33,639 bases of DNA from Streptomyces diastatochromogenes. GTDB taxonomy: Bacteria; Actinomycetota; Actinomycetes; Streptomycetales; Streptomycetaceae. The stretch lies in contig LIQL01000251.1 of NCBI GenBank assembly GCA_001418405.1, positions 1-33,639 of the forward strand, read 5' to 3'. Shown here piece after piece: positions 7,875 to 16,900 of the stretch. The position numbers and the translations under genes were made by a program. The notes under the pieces were generated by a model. That model was not told where the DNA came from. It ran no database searches and saw only the letters and a program-made list of their open reading frames with translations. Positions within the stretch are counted from its first letter, which is position 1. Each line of letters opens with the position of its first letter.

Positions 7875-8045
7875 ATGGACAGTACCGTAAACGCCTGGAA
7901 GAACACCGTGTACCGAGAGGGCTTGGCGATGGACTCGGGCCACCCGGCGGGTGTGGTGGACCTCACTGCCGATCTCTCCGAGGAGGGTGACACCACGGCC
8001 GCGAAGACCCTCTCCACGCAGCCGTTCTTCAACTGCTGCGGCTGA
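7875..8045 (+). CDS. Class II lanthipeptide precursor peptide
   Basis: A 56-residue peptide encoded 155 bases before a LanM gene, with GGGAG 6 bases before its ATG. The N-terminal part is acidic and leader-like (LTADLSEEGD at residues 30-39), and the C-terminus is rich in residues LanM modifies: TTAAKTLSTQPFFNCCG (40-56). The two adjacent Cys (54 and 55) could form thioether rings with dehydrated Thr45, Ser47 or Thr48. There is no Gly-Gly or Gly-Ala leader-cleavage site of the usual LanT type and no LanT in the window, so the maturation site is unclear. I do not recognise the core as a known family. The assignment rests on position, size, composition and ribosome binding site. Confidence 0.8.
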   Translation: MDSTVNAWKNTVYREGLAMDSGHPAGVVDLTADLSEEGDTTAAKTLSTQPFFNCCG

Positions 8046-8091
8046 CCCCGGTCCGCGACATCCGCCGGCACCGGCGTGCCGCGGGTGTCGA

Positions 8092-8132
8092 GGCCGGCGC
8101 TGGCCCGTCCCTCACGCGGGCCAGCGCCGGTC
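8092..8132 (+). terminator. Strong hairpin (attenuator/partial terminator) between precursor and LanM
   Basis: CCGGCGCTGGCCCG (8094-8107) and CGGGCCAGCGCCGG (8117-8130) pair perfectly across a 9-base loop, and one G-T and one G-C pair extend the stem outward. No T tract follows, as is common for actinobacterial terminators. In lanthipeptide operons a hairpin here typically limits read-through or stabilises the precursor mRNA, so that far more precursor than synthetase is made. Confidence 0.75.
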
Positions 8133-8200
8133 CGGCTCGCCCCGCCCGGACCGGCTCGGACACGCCAGGCACACGCGCACCCGCGAGAAAGAGACCCTCC

Positions 8201-11200
8201 ATGCCGCACAGCCGTCTGCCCGGCGAGCACACCGCCTCCCTCACTCCCGGCTTCTGGGCCGCAGCCTGCCACCTACGGGAGCGCCTCCACCCGTCCTCCG
8301 CTCCGTCGGATCCCGAGAATCCGGCCCTGGCGGCAGCCCGGCTCGCCGACTGGCGGGCGCTGGCGCCGTTCCGGGGCCTGGAGGAATCCCTCACCGACGG
8401 ACTGCGCCCGGTCGGGGTGACCGAACCGACGCTGTACAGGCTGCTCGGAGAGGACCCCGCGGCGCTCTCCACCCGGCTGCCCGGCCGCCCGGCATGGGCA
8501 GACCGCGTGCGCTCTGCTCACCTCACCCCCGCTCAGCCGGGCACCGAGCCGCTGCCCGGCCTGCTACGCGTCGCTGACCCCTTGGTACGGCAGGCCCAGC
8601 ACCGGCTGCGCCTGGCCCTGCGCCGCCTCGGCCCTTTCCCGGCGGAGCTGGACGGGCTCTGCGAAACCCTCGTGACGAGCGTGCCGGTCTCCCGGCTGGG
8701 GGTCCTGCTGAAACCCACCATGATCCTTGAGATCAACGTGGCGCGCGTCCAGGGCAGACTCACCTCCGGAAGCACCGGCGAGGAACGCTACCGTCTCTTC
8801 GTCGACGCCCTCACCAGGCCCGCGGAGCAACACCGCCTGTGGGCCGAGTACCCGGTGCTGGCCCGGTGTGTGGTCGAACTGCTCGACCACTGGGTGGCGG
8901 ACCGTCTGCGCTTCGCCCGGCATCTGCGGGACGACTTCGGCGAGCTGTGCGACACCCTGTGGTCCGGTACACGGCCCAGCGGCGTCGCGGCGGTCCGCTT
9001 CGGCCACGGCGACGTCCACCGCAGGGGCAGCTCGGTGTGCCGGGTCGACGTCCACGACGCACCGTCGGTGTTCTACAAACCGCGCTCGCTCGCGGTGGAC
9101 GAACAGTTCGCCGGATTCCTGAACCGTTTCAACGAGGACAGTCCGAACGCCCTGCGCACCCCGCGTACGTTGAGCCGCGCGGACCACGGCTGGGCGGAGT
9201 ACGTGGTGCCCCGGACCTGTGCGGCCCCGCAGGAGGTGGCCCGCTTCTACTGGCGTACCGGCGCTCTGCTGGCCCTGGTACACGCGCTGCGTGGAACCGA
9301 CTTCCACCACGAGAACATCATCGCGGCCGGCGAGCACCCGGTACTCGTCGACCTGGAAGCACTGCTGCATCCTCGTGCCCCGCAGAGCGCGCCGAGGCAA
9401 GGGGGGAACGGCACGGGGACGGGGGAAACGGACGACCCTGCTCTGGCTGCCCTGGGCGAGTCGGTGCGGGCCACCGCGCTGCTGCCGGCCAAGGTGGTGT
9501 TGGACGGGGCCGCGGGCGTGACCGCCGCGGACTACAGCGGACTCAGCGGAACCCAGGGCCAGCCGTCCGCCGTCCCGGTGCCCGTCGAGAAGAACGCGGG
9601 AACCGACGAGGTGCACATCGTGTGGGAACACGTGCGCATGGCTGGTGGAGACAATCGGCCGCGCATGCCCGACGGTACGTACTGCCGCCCCGCGGACCAT
9701 GCCCCTGACGTGCTGGCGGGATTCCGCTTCGCATATGACTGGATCGTCGCCCGGCGCGCGGAACTCCTTGCCCCCGGCGGCCTGATCGCCGGCTTCGCCG
9801 GCACACCGGTGCGCTTCCTGCCCAGGGCGAGTTTCGTCTACGGCAAGGTTGCCACCGAGAGCATGCATCCGGACTTCTTGCGGGACGCGTTGGACCGGGA
9901 GCGCAGCACCGCCCGGCTGTGCGCCGGGAGGTATGCCGGACCGGCCGGCGAGGTGGTCGTGCGTGCCGAGATGGACGCGGTGCTGCGCGGGGACATCCCA
10001 CTGTTCGAGACCCTGCCCGGGTCGCGGAAGCTGATACTCGACGACGGGCGCTGCGTACCCGACTTCTTCAGGGAGCCGGCGCTGAGCGCGGTGTGCCGCC
10101 GTATCGAGGCCATGGGCCCCGAAGACCAGGCACTCCAGGAACGGATCATCGCCGGGTCGTTCCTCAGCAGAGTAGACGCCGGTCCGCTGGAGGAGCCGGC
10201 CGCCGCGGACATCCGCCGCAGCCTGCGAAGCCGCACCGCCGACGCGGGGGAACTCGTCGACGCCGCAACAGCGATCGGCGACCGGGTACGCCGGCTGGCC
10301 ATAGCCCGGGACGGGAGGGTGGGGTGGATCGCACCGAAGGCCGTGGCGTACGGGGTCTGGGACCTCGCCGCCCTCGACGAGGACCTGTACTCGGGACTCT
10401 CCGGCATCGGCCTGTACCTCGCCCGACTGGGCCGACTGAGCGGTCACCAGCGCTTCACCGCGCTGGCGTCGGACATCGCCGACGAGGTGGTCCGCCGGGT
10501 TCACGCCCGGGCCGCGGCCCCCGCCCGCTCCTCCGCGGGCGGCGGCATACAGGCGGACATCGGGGCGTTCGGCAATTGGATGGGACCGCTGTACTTCCTG
10601 GTGCATCTCGACCGATTGCTCGGCGACACGGCTCACGTGGCCGCGGTACGCGAGCCGGTGCTGTCCGCTGTGGAACGCGGCCTGGGTATCACGAAGGCTT
10701 TCGACGTCGTGGCGGGCTCGGCGGGCTGCGCCCTGGCGCTGCTCACTCTGATCGAGGCCGGACACGACAGCGACGGCCGGGCGGCGGACCTGGTCCGGCG
10801 CGCCGCCTGGCACCTGGTCACCGGCACCGTCCCCGGTGGCACCGGACGGAGCCTGGCCTGGGAGCACCACCAGATCGGCAGCAGTCAGCCGCTCACGGGC
10901 TTCGCCCATGGAGCAGCGGGCGTCGTGACCGCACTGGCCCGCCTGCATCCCTTCGCGCCCGGGGAGGGATGCGCCGAAGCGGTGGCCGGTGGACTGGCCT
11001 ACGAGCGGGAGGTGTTCGACGCCGGGGCGGGGAACTGGCCCGACTTCCGCACCGACGCCCCGTCGCCCTTCCGCTCACTGTGGTGCCACGGGGCCGCGGG
11101 CATAGCCATGTCCCGGCTCGATCTGATCGGCAGACCCGCCACGATCGGCCAGGAGGAAGAGCTGGCCGCCGATGCCATGGCGGCGCTACGGTTCGGCGAC

Positions 11201-11515
11201 TCCGGATCCGGTACGCAGCGGCTCACCGGTCGCGGCAGCGACAGCATGTGCCACGGTGATCTGGGCAACCTCGAACTGGTCCTGCTGGCCGAGCAGAGCG
11301 GCCGGTCCGAGCCAGGCCGGTTGATGCGGTTGCTCGGGGAGAAACTCGATGCCGCCGCGGAGCGGGACTGGGTGTGCGGTTCGCCGTCCCGTAGCGAGAC
11401 CCCCGGCCTGATGACCGGTCTTTCGGGTGTAGGGCACCAGTTGCTGCGGTTCGCCTGCCCGGATCTGGTGCCCTCTGTTCTGCTGTTGCACCCACCGGCG
11501 CCGGGGCCGGCCTGA
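8201..11515 (+). CDS. lanM: Class II lanthipeptide synthetase LanM (dehydratase plus cyclase)
   Basis: The 1104-residue bifunctional enzyme is of normal length. It phosphorylates and eliminates Ser/Thr in the precursor, then adds Cys to the dehydro residues. The N-terminal dehydratase (about 160-540) has VFYKPRSLAVDEQF and the catalytic segment TDFHHENII (Asp367, His369, Asn372) followed by VLVDLEALLHP, as in CylM-type enzymes. The C-terminal LanC-like cyclase (about 720-1100) has HGAAG (His903), WCHG (Cys962) and MCHGD (Cys1017, His1018), the expected zinc ligands and catalytic His. The start at 8201 follows a purine-rich GAAAGAGA. It is the only lanthipeptide enzyme in the window; no transporter, protease or immunity gene is adjacent. 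Confidence 0.95.
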   Translation: MPHSRLPGEHTASLTPGFWAAACHLRERLHPSSAPSDPENPALAAARLADWRALAPFRGLEESLTDGLRPVGVTEPTLYRLLGEDPAALSTRLPGRPAWADRVRSAHLTPAQPGTEPLPGLLRVADPLVRQAQHRLRLALRRLGPFPAELDGLCETLVTSVPVSRLGVLLKPTMILEINVARVQGRLTSGSTGEERYRLFVDALTRPAEQHRLWAEYPVLARCVVELLDHWVADRLRFARHLRDDFGELCDTLWSGTRPSGVAAVRFGHGDVHRRGSSVCRVDVHDAPSVFYKPRSLAVDEQFAGFLNRFNEDSPNALRTPRTLSRADHGWAEYVVPRTCAAPQEVARFYWRTGALLALVHALRGTDFHHENIIAAGEHPVLVDLEALLHPRAPQSAPRQGGNGTGTGETDDPALAALGESVRATALLPAKVVLDGAAGVTAADYSGLSGTQGQPSAVPVPVEKNAGTDEVHIVWEHVRMAGGDNRPRMPDGTYCRPADHAPDVLAGFRFAYDWIVARRAELLAPGGLIAGFAGTPVRFLPRASFVYGKVATESMHPDFLRDALDRERSTARLCAGRYAGPAGEVVVRAEMDAVLRGDIPLFETLPGSRKLILDDGRCVPDFFREPALSAVCRRIEAMGPEDQALQERIIAGSFLSRVDAGPLEEPAAADIRRSLRSRTADAGELVDAATAIGDRVRRLAIARDGRVGWIAPKAVAYGVWDLAALDEDLYSGLSGIGLYLARLGRLSGHQRFTALASDIADEVVRRVHARAAAPARSSAGGGIQADIGAFGNWMGPLYFLVHLDRLLGDTAHVAAVREPVLSAVERGLGITKAFDVVAGSAGCALALLTLIEAGHDSDGRAADLVRRAAWHLVTGTVPGGTGRSLAWEHHQIGSSQPLTGFAHGAAGVVTALARLHPFAPGEGCAEAVAGGLAYEREVFDAGAGNWPDFRTDAPSPFRSLWCHGAAGIAMSRLDLIGRPATIGQEEELAADAMAALRFGDSGSGTQRLTGRGSDSMCHGDLGNLELVLLAEQSGRSEPGRLMRLLGEKLDAAAERDWVCGSPSRSETPGLMTGLSGVGHQLLRFACPDLVPSVLLLHPPAPGPA

Positions 11516-11528
11516 CAGCGGTACAGCG

Positions 11529-11562
11529 GCGGCCGCCAGTCGACCAACCGCTCAGCGGCCGC
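11529..11562. terminator. Possible bidirectional hairpin between convergent LanM and aminotransferase genes
   Basis: GCGGCCGC occurs at 11529-11536 and again at 11555-11562. Because it is its own reverse complement, the two copies can pair across an 18-base loop. It lies in the 86-base gap between two convergent stops, where a shared terminator is expected. The stem is short, so this is tentative. Confidence 0.35.
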
Positions 11563-11601
11563 GCCGTAACACCACCTTGTCCCGCTGCCCCGCCACCTTG
11601 G

Positions 11602-12873
11602 TCAGGCGGTGTCGCGAACGGCGCGGGCCAGGATACGCAGACCCTCGTCCAGATCATCGGGGGAGATGGTCAGCGGGGGGAGAAGTTTGACGACCTCGTC
11701 CCGCGCCCCGGACGTCTCGGCGAGCAGCCCGAGGTCGAAGGATCGGCGGGCCACGCAGGCGGCTCGCCGGGCGTCGGTGAACTCGATGCCCCAGACCAGA
11801 CCGCGCCCTCGGAACTCCACGATGTCATCGGGGTGTTCCCGAAGGAGCGCGGCCAGGGCCTGCTCGACCTGGTCGCCCTTGGCACGGGTCTGCTTCTCCA
11901 TGGCCGGGCCGTCGGCCCAGTAGGTGTCGAGGGCGGCGGTGGCGGTGACGAAGGCGGGGTTGTTGCCGCGGAAGGTGCCGTTGTGCTCGCCCGGTTCCCA
12001 CAGGTCCAGTTCGGACGTGAAGAGGACGAGAGACATGGGCAGGCCGTAGCCACTGATGGATTTGGAGACGGTGACGATGTCCGGGGTGATGCCGGCCTCT
12101 TCGAAGGAGAAGAAGGGGCCGGTGCGGCCGCAGCCCATTTGGATGTCGTCCACGATCAGCAACATGTCGTTGCGGTGGCACAGGTCGGCCAGGCCGCGCA
12201 GCCACTGGGGGCGGGCCACGTTGATACCGCCCTCGCCCTGGACGGTCTCCACGATGACGGCGGCCGGGTGGTCCAGGCCGGAGCCCTGGTCCTGCAGGAG
12301 GCGTTCGAACCAGAGGAAGTCGGGGACCCGACCGCCCAGGTAGTTGTCGAAGGGCATCGGGGTGCCGTGGGCCAGGGGGATGCCGGCACCGGCGCGCTTG
12401 AGGGCGTTGCCAGTCACCGCCAGGGAACCCAGGGACATGCCGTGGAAGGCGTTGGTGAAGGAGACGACGGTCTGGCGGCCCTTCGCCTTGCGGGCGAGTT
12501 TGAGCGCTGCCTCGACGGCGTTGGTGCCGGTGGGGCCGGGGAACATGACCTTGTAGGGCAGGTCGCGCGGGCGCAGGATCAGGTGCTGGAAGGTTTCCAG
12601 GAAGGTGCGCTTGGCCGTGGTGGACATGTCCAGCCCGTGGGTGACGCCGTCGCGTTCCAGATTGTCCAGCAAGGCTCGCTTCAGGACCTGGTTGTTATGA
12701 CCGTAGTTGAGGGACCCGGCCCCGGTGAAGAAGTCCAGATAGGGGTGGCCGTCCTCGTCGTACATGCGGCTGCCCTGGGCGCGGTCGAAGACGGTGGGCC
12801 AGCTGCGGCAGTAGCTTCGTACCTCTGACTCCAAGGTCTCGAAGACGCTCAGGTCGGGCGGGGTGAGGGTCAC
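11602..12873 (-). CDS. ectB: L-2,4-diaminobutyrate:2-oxoglutarate aminotransferase (EctB-type)
   Basis: A 423-residue class III PLP aminotransferase very close to EctB: SVFETLESEVRSYCRSWPTV, FFTGAGSLNYGHNN, KVMFPGPTGTNAVEAALKL, VDDIQMGCGRTG (Asp242 for the PLP ring nitrogen) and TVSKSISGYG (Schiff-base Lys271). It makes L-2,4-diaminobutyrate from aspartate semialdehyde and glutamate. The start is GTG at 12873, not the ATG at 12936: AGGAG lies 6 bases upstream and the protein then begins VTLTPPDLSVF like its relatives. No ectA or ectC is nearby, so the likely role is to supply diaminobutyrate as a peptide building block. It is divergent from the NRPS gene and convergent with lanM. Confidence 0.92.
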   Translation of the reverse strand: MTLTPPDLSVFETLESEVRSYCRSWPTVFDRAQGSRMYDEDGHPYLDFFTGAGSLNYGHNNQVLKRALLDNLERDGVTHGLDMSTTAKRTFLETFQHLILRPRDLPYKVMFPGPTGTNAVEAALKLARKAKGRQTVVSFTNAFHGMSLGSLAVTGNALKRAGAGIPLAHGTPMPFDNYLGGRVPDFLWFERLLQDQGSGLDHPAAVIVETVQGEGGINVARPQWLRGLADLCHRNDMLLIVDDIQMGCGRTGPFFSFEEAGITPDIVTVSKSISGYGLPMSLVLFTSELDLWEPGEHNGTFRGNNPAFVTATAALDTYWADGPAMEKQTRAKGDQVEQALAALLREHPDDIVEFRGRGLVWGIEFTDARRAACVARRSFDLGLLAETSGARDEVVKLLPPLTISPDDLDEGLRILARAVRDTA

Positions 12874-13005
12874 AGCACGCTCCTGGAAGGGGTTGGTGGG
12901 GCCCGGTTCGTCTGCACGGACCGGGTTCTGGCTCATGCGGTGGTGGATCGACAGGGGGCGATCGCGAGAATTCCGCGGAGGCGGCCCACTACGGCACTGC
13001 TGTCA

Positions 13006-13036
13006 TGCGTCACGGCTATAGGCCGGTTGTGACGCA
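13006..13036. promoter_or_regulatory. Inverted repeat around a TATAG sequence upstream of ectB
   Basis: TGCGTCAC (13006-13013) and GTGACGCA (13029-13036) are perfect inverted arms 15 bases apart, and a TATAG sequence sits between them at 13017-13021. The site is about 135-165 bases upstream of the ectB start. TGCTGTCA lies on each side (12998-13005 and 13051-13058). A dimeric regulator overlapping a -10 region is a reasonable reading, but the direction of control is unknown. Confidence 0.5.
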
Positions 13037-13403
13037 CGGCTGAAATACAGTGCTGTCACATGGGAAATGGGCTGCTGCGGTGGAGCGTTGCAGAGTGTGG
13101 GGGCAGACTGTGCGAGCATGAATTCCCGGGCGCGCCTCTGACTTCCGGGTCCCGCCTCCGGGTCGGCTCGGCCCTCTTCGCCCTCTTCCTTCGGGGTGCC
13201 GGCCACGGGCCCCTTGCAGCCAGGCGACGACCGGCACCGACACCCCTGGTCACGGTAAAGAATGCCTGTTCATGGCTGTGCCGAGGCGGCGGGAGCAGGG
13301 AGAGTGAGGAGGGGTGTCCGGAGTAACGGACAGCGCACGCGGTGAGTGTATGTCAGGCCTGAGCGGCAGTGTCAACCGTTACCCGTGTGACGCGCGAAGG
13401 AGG

Positions 13404-13418
13404 TGTGCAACTGCGGAC
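13404..13418 (+). repeat. 15-bp shared upstream element, copy 1
   Basis: TGTGCAACTGCGGAC, identical to the sequence at 19218-19232. It lies about 490 bases before the C-A-T-TE NRPS gene and directly follows AAGGAGG. I found no third copy in the window by eye. Both copies would read GTG-CAA-CTG-CGG-ACN if translated. A regulatory or 5'-leader element shared by the two assembly-line transcripts is the simplest explanation. Confidence 0.5.
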
Positions 13419-13908
13419 GAGGGCGGTCCGGAGCGGATATGGATACGTCTAACGTCCTATTGTTCGGCCCCAGTTCAGAAGTGCGCGACGTAAAGCCTCA
13501 TGGCATTGGTCGAGTTGGGGGGAGAGCGGTGAGGAAAGGGGGCTTGCGCCGTCACTGATCTCTGCCATCTAATGGTGGCCGCATTCACGAAAGCGTCCGT
13601 GACGCGAGGGCATGACGCGATGCCGGCCACCGAGAAGTCGGTGGGCTGGTACGCCGATCGGTCGGCAGCTCCAGCCGCGTCGAATGCCCGTCGAGCCGCC
13701 TTCCGTTCACGCGCGGTGCTCCGGAGGGCCCCGCTGATCTCATCCGGTGAGGCGCCGCAGGGCGCGCAGCGTACGGCCGTATCCGGTTACCCGTCCCGCG
13801 AGGCTGCTGGGCTGGTGCCACCGCAGGACCCAGAGCGGCGGACGAGGAAAGGGCACGTGGTGGAGTACGAGGACGAGCAGGCAGCGACGTTACCGGAGGC
13901 GCATCGCC

Positions 13909-16900
13909 ATGCATGACGAGCACGAGGAACCGGCGCTCCAACCGATCGCCGCCAACCAACTGCGTCTGTGGATCCACCAGGAGTTCGACCTCGACTCCAA
14001 CGCGTACAACGTGACGAGGTGTCTGCGGCTGCGCGGCCGACTGGATCCGGGCGCGCTGATCGGGGCCGTGAACGCGCTGGTCGAACGGCACGAGATCCTG
14101 CGCACGGTGTTCGTGGAGCGCGGGGACCAGGTCTGCTGCGCAGTGCGCGCCCCCGCGCCCGTCCTGACGGGTGTGCGGGATGTCCCGGACTCTTTCACCG
14201 AGGGCGATATCCTCGACGCCGCCCGGGAGTTCACCCTCGCCCCCTTCGACCTGCGCGCCGAGCCGCCGTTCCGCGCTCGACTGGCGCGCATCTCGGACAC
14301 GGACCACCTGCTGCTGCTCGCCTTCCACCACATCGGTACCGACGGCCACTCCCTGGGCATCTTCGAGCACGAACTGGCCCAGGCCTACGCCGCGATCACG
14401 ACCACCGGCAGCTGGCACGGCACCACGGAACCGGCCCAGTTCGGCGACTTCGCCCGGTGGCAGCGACGCACCCTGACCCCTGCCACGATCGAGCGTCAAC
14501 TCGCCTACTGGCGAGAGGCGTTGCCCGCAGACCTTCCCCCCACCTCGTTTCTGGCCAGCAGCCCCCTGGGGGCGACCGGCGCCGGGCCGGCGGCCGTTCA
14601 CGACACACCCGTACCGCAGGAGGTCGTCGACGCACTGGGCAGGCTGAGCGCTTCCTTCCAGCTCACCGCGTTCGGCGTGTTCCAGACCGCGGTGCAGATC
14701 CTGGCCTACCGCTACTCCGGCAGCGCTGATGTCGTACTGGCCACGACGACGCTGAACCGCAAGATGCCACGCTTCGAGACCGCGCTCGGCTTCTTCGTGA
14801 ACACTGTCGCCCTGCACACCCCGCTCGGCGACGATCCGACCTTTGCCGAGGCCCTGGAGCGCGGTAAGCGGACCCTGGTGGGGGCGCTCTCCCACGACGA
14901 CGTGCCGTTCGACCGGGTCGTCGAGGAGGTCTCCCCGCGTCCGCCGGGCGAGCGCGGGGCGCTCTTCCAGATCGCGGTCGAGATGCAGACGGACGTGACC
15001 GCGGCGGCACGGCGCTGGGGCGATGTCACCGTCGAGGTCAGCAGCCTTGAGGGCGACGCGGGCAAGCGCGCCCGTGGCGATCTGACGCTGAACCTGCTGC
15101 GCGGAGCCTCCGGGATGCGCCTGGTCGTGGAGTACGACGCCGCGCTCTTCGACGAGCCCTTCGTCGCCGGGGTCGCCCGGGCACTGTTCGCCCTCGTCAC
15201 CCGCGGGGCGCGGCACCCCGACACCTGTGTCACCGACCTCGACCTGCTGGACGGGGAGGCGAGCGCGGCGCTGCTCACCGCCCGCACCGCGCCGCCGCGC
15301 ACGGACGCCCTTGAGTCGATGAGCGAGATCGTGCGCTCCCTGGCCGCCAGCGACGGGCCGCGCACAGCCGTGACGACCCCACAGGAACGGCTGACATTCC
15401 AGGAGCTGGTGGACCGCGCCGAGGTCATCGCCGAGACGCTGATCGACCGGGGGATCGACGCCGGTGGCTTTGTCGGGGTGATCGCCGACCGGTCGGCGGA
15501 CTCCCTCGTGGCGCTGCTGGGTGTCTGGCTGGCGGGCTGCGCGTACGTACCGATCGACCCCGCCGTGGCACGGGAGCGGCAGCGGTACATCATCGATGAC
15601 GCCGGGCTCGCCCATATCCTCGGCCCGCGCGGCTTCGACGCCCAAGGCGCGGAGCTGATCGACGTACGGGCCCACTCCACCGGCGCCCGCCCCGCCCGCC
15701 GGGCCGCAGGGAACCGGCGCTCGACCCGGCCGGACGACATCGCCTACGCCATCTACACCTCCGGCACCACCGGCAGGCCCAAGGCGACCGTCTCCACCCA
15801 CGCCAACCTGCTCAACCTCAAGGCCGGACTGGGGCCGGCGTTCGATGTGCCGGACTGGAGGCGGGAGACGGTCTCCCTCAACGGGCCCCTGATCTTCGAC
15901 GTCACCCTGCAGCAGCTGCTGCCCATGCTTGAGGGCGCCACGGTCGCCATCGTCCCCGCCGAGGTGCGGCTCGACCCCGACGCGATGCTCGCCTACGTCG
16001 CGGAGGCAGGCATCACCCTGCTCGACGTCACCCCCGGACATCTGCAACTGCTGGTCGAGGCCGGGCTGCTGGACCGCACCGACCTTCCGCTGCGCACCCT
16101 GATCTCCGGGGGCGAGGCGCTGCCCGCGCCGCTGTGGGGGCCGCTGGCCGCAAGTCCGCTGCGGGTCTTCAACTGCTACGGGCCCACCGAGTGCACGGTC
16201 AATTCCACGGTCGCGCGGGTGGATTCCGATGCGGAACGTCCCAGCATCGGCACGGAGGTGGCCGGGGTCTCGCTGTTCGTCGCCGATGACCAGCGACGGC
16301 TGGTGCCCTATGGGGCCACCGGCGAGCTCTACATCGGCGGCCGAGGGCTGGGACCCGGCTATCTGCACCGGCCCGAGCTGACCGCCGAACGCTTCGTCCG
16401 GGCGCCGTGGGGGTCGGGCGGCGAGCCGGTGCGGGTCTACCGCACGGGGGACAAGGTGCGGCTGGCCAAGGGCGGGGTGGTCGAGCACCTGGGGCGGCTG
16501 GACGACCAGGTCAAGATCCGGGGGAACCGGGTCGAGCTGGGTGAGGTGACCGCGACCCTGATGACGCACCCCGAGGTGGCCACCGCCGTCACGATCGTGG
16601 ACGACAGCGACGACAGGGGCGCCGTGCTGCACTCCTTCGTCGTCCCGGTGCGGTCCGGACCGGCACGGGACGCGGTGACGCCGGGGAGCGCGGACCCGGA
16701 TCCCGTCGACCAGGAGCAACTGCAGCGGTATCTTGAGGGGTTCCTGCCCGCATACATGGTGCCCTCGCGGATCACCCGGCTCGCGGCCTTGCCGACGACG
16801 GTCGTCGGCAAGATCGACCAGCAGGCGCTGCGCACCCTGGCTCGGCAAGCCGCCGCGGACACGCCCACCCGTCGCGCGGGGGCGCCCGCCACCGGCCCGA

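Larger units (their letters stand above)
12874..13908. other. Long divergent control region between ectB and the terminal NRPS
   Basis: About one kilobase without a convincing gene. Short frames on both strands (for example 13060-13326) lack ribosome binding sites and protein-like composition. It contains an inverted repeat at 13006-13036, two copies of TGCTGTCA (12998-13005 and 13051-13058) flanking that repeat, and one copy of a 15-mer (13404-13418) that recurs before the second operon. The length points to a long leader or separate promoters for the two divergent genes. I could not identify confident -10/-35 elements. Confidence 0.55.

Noticed and set aside
8564..10948. Open frame of 794 residues opposite the LanM gene
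   Set aside because: Shadow of the LanM coding strand, with no recognisable domain or ribosome binding site.
12874..12936. Longer EctB starting at the ATG at 12936
   Set aside because: The 21 extra residues are not seen at the start of EctB proteins, and AGGAG is ideally placed for the GTG at 12873.
13060..13326. 88-residue plus-strand frame in the long control region
   Set aside because: No ribosome binding site, no recognisable sequence, and composition expected of random GC-rich DNA.
13405..13452. 15-codon frame GTG...TAA beginning in the shared 15-mer, directly after AAGGAGG
   Set aside because: The ribosome binding site is only one base from the GTG and the second copy of the 15-mer gives just five codons. 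I kept it as a possibility within the repeat finding, not as a gene.
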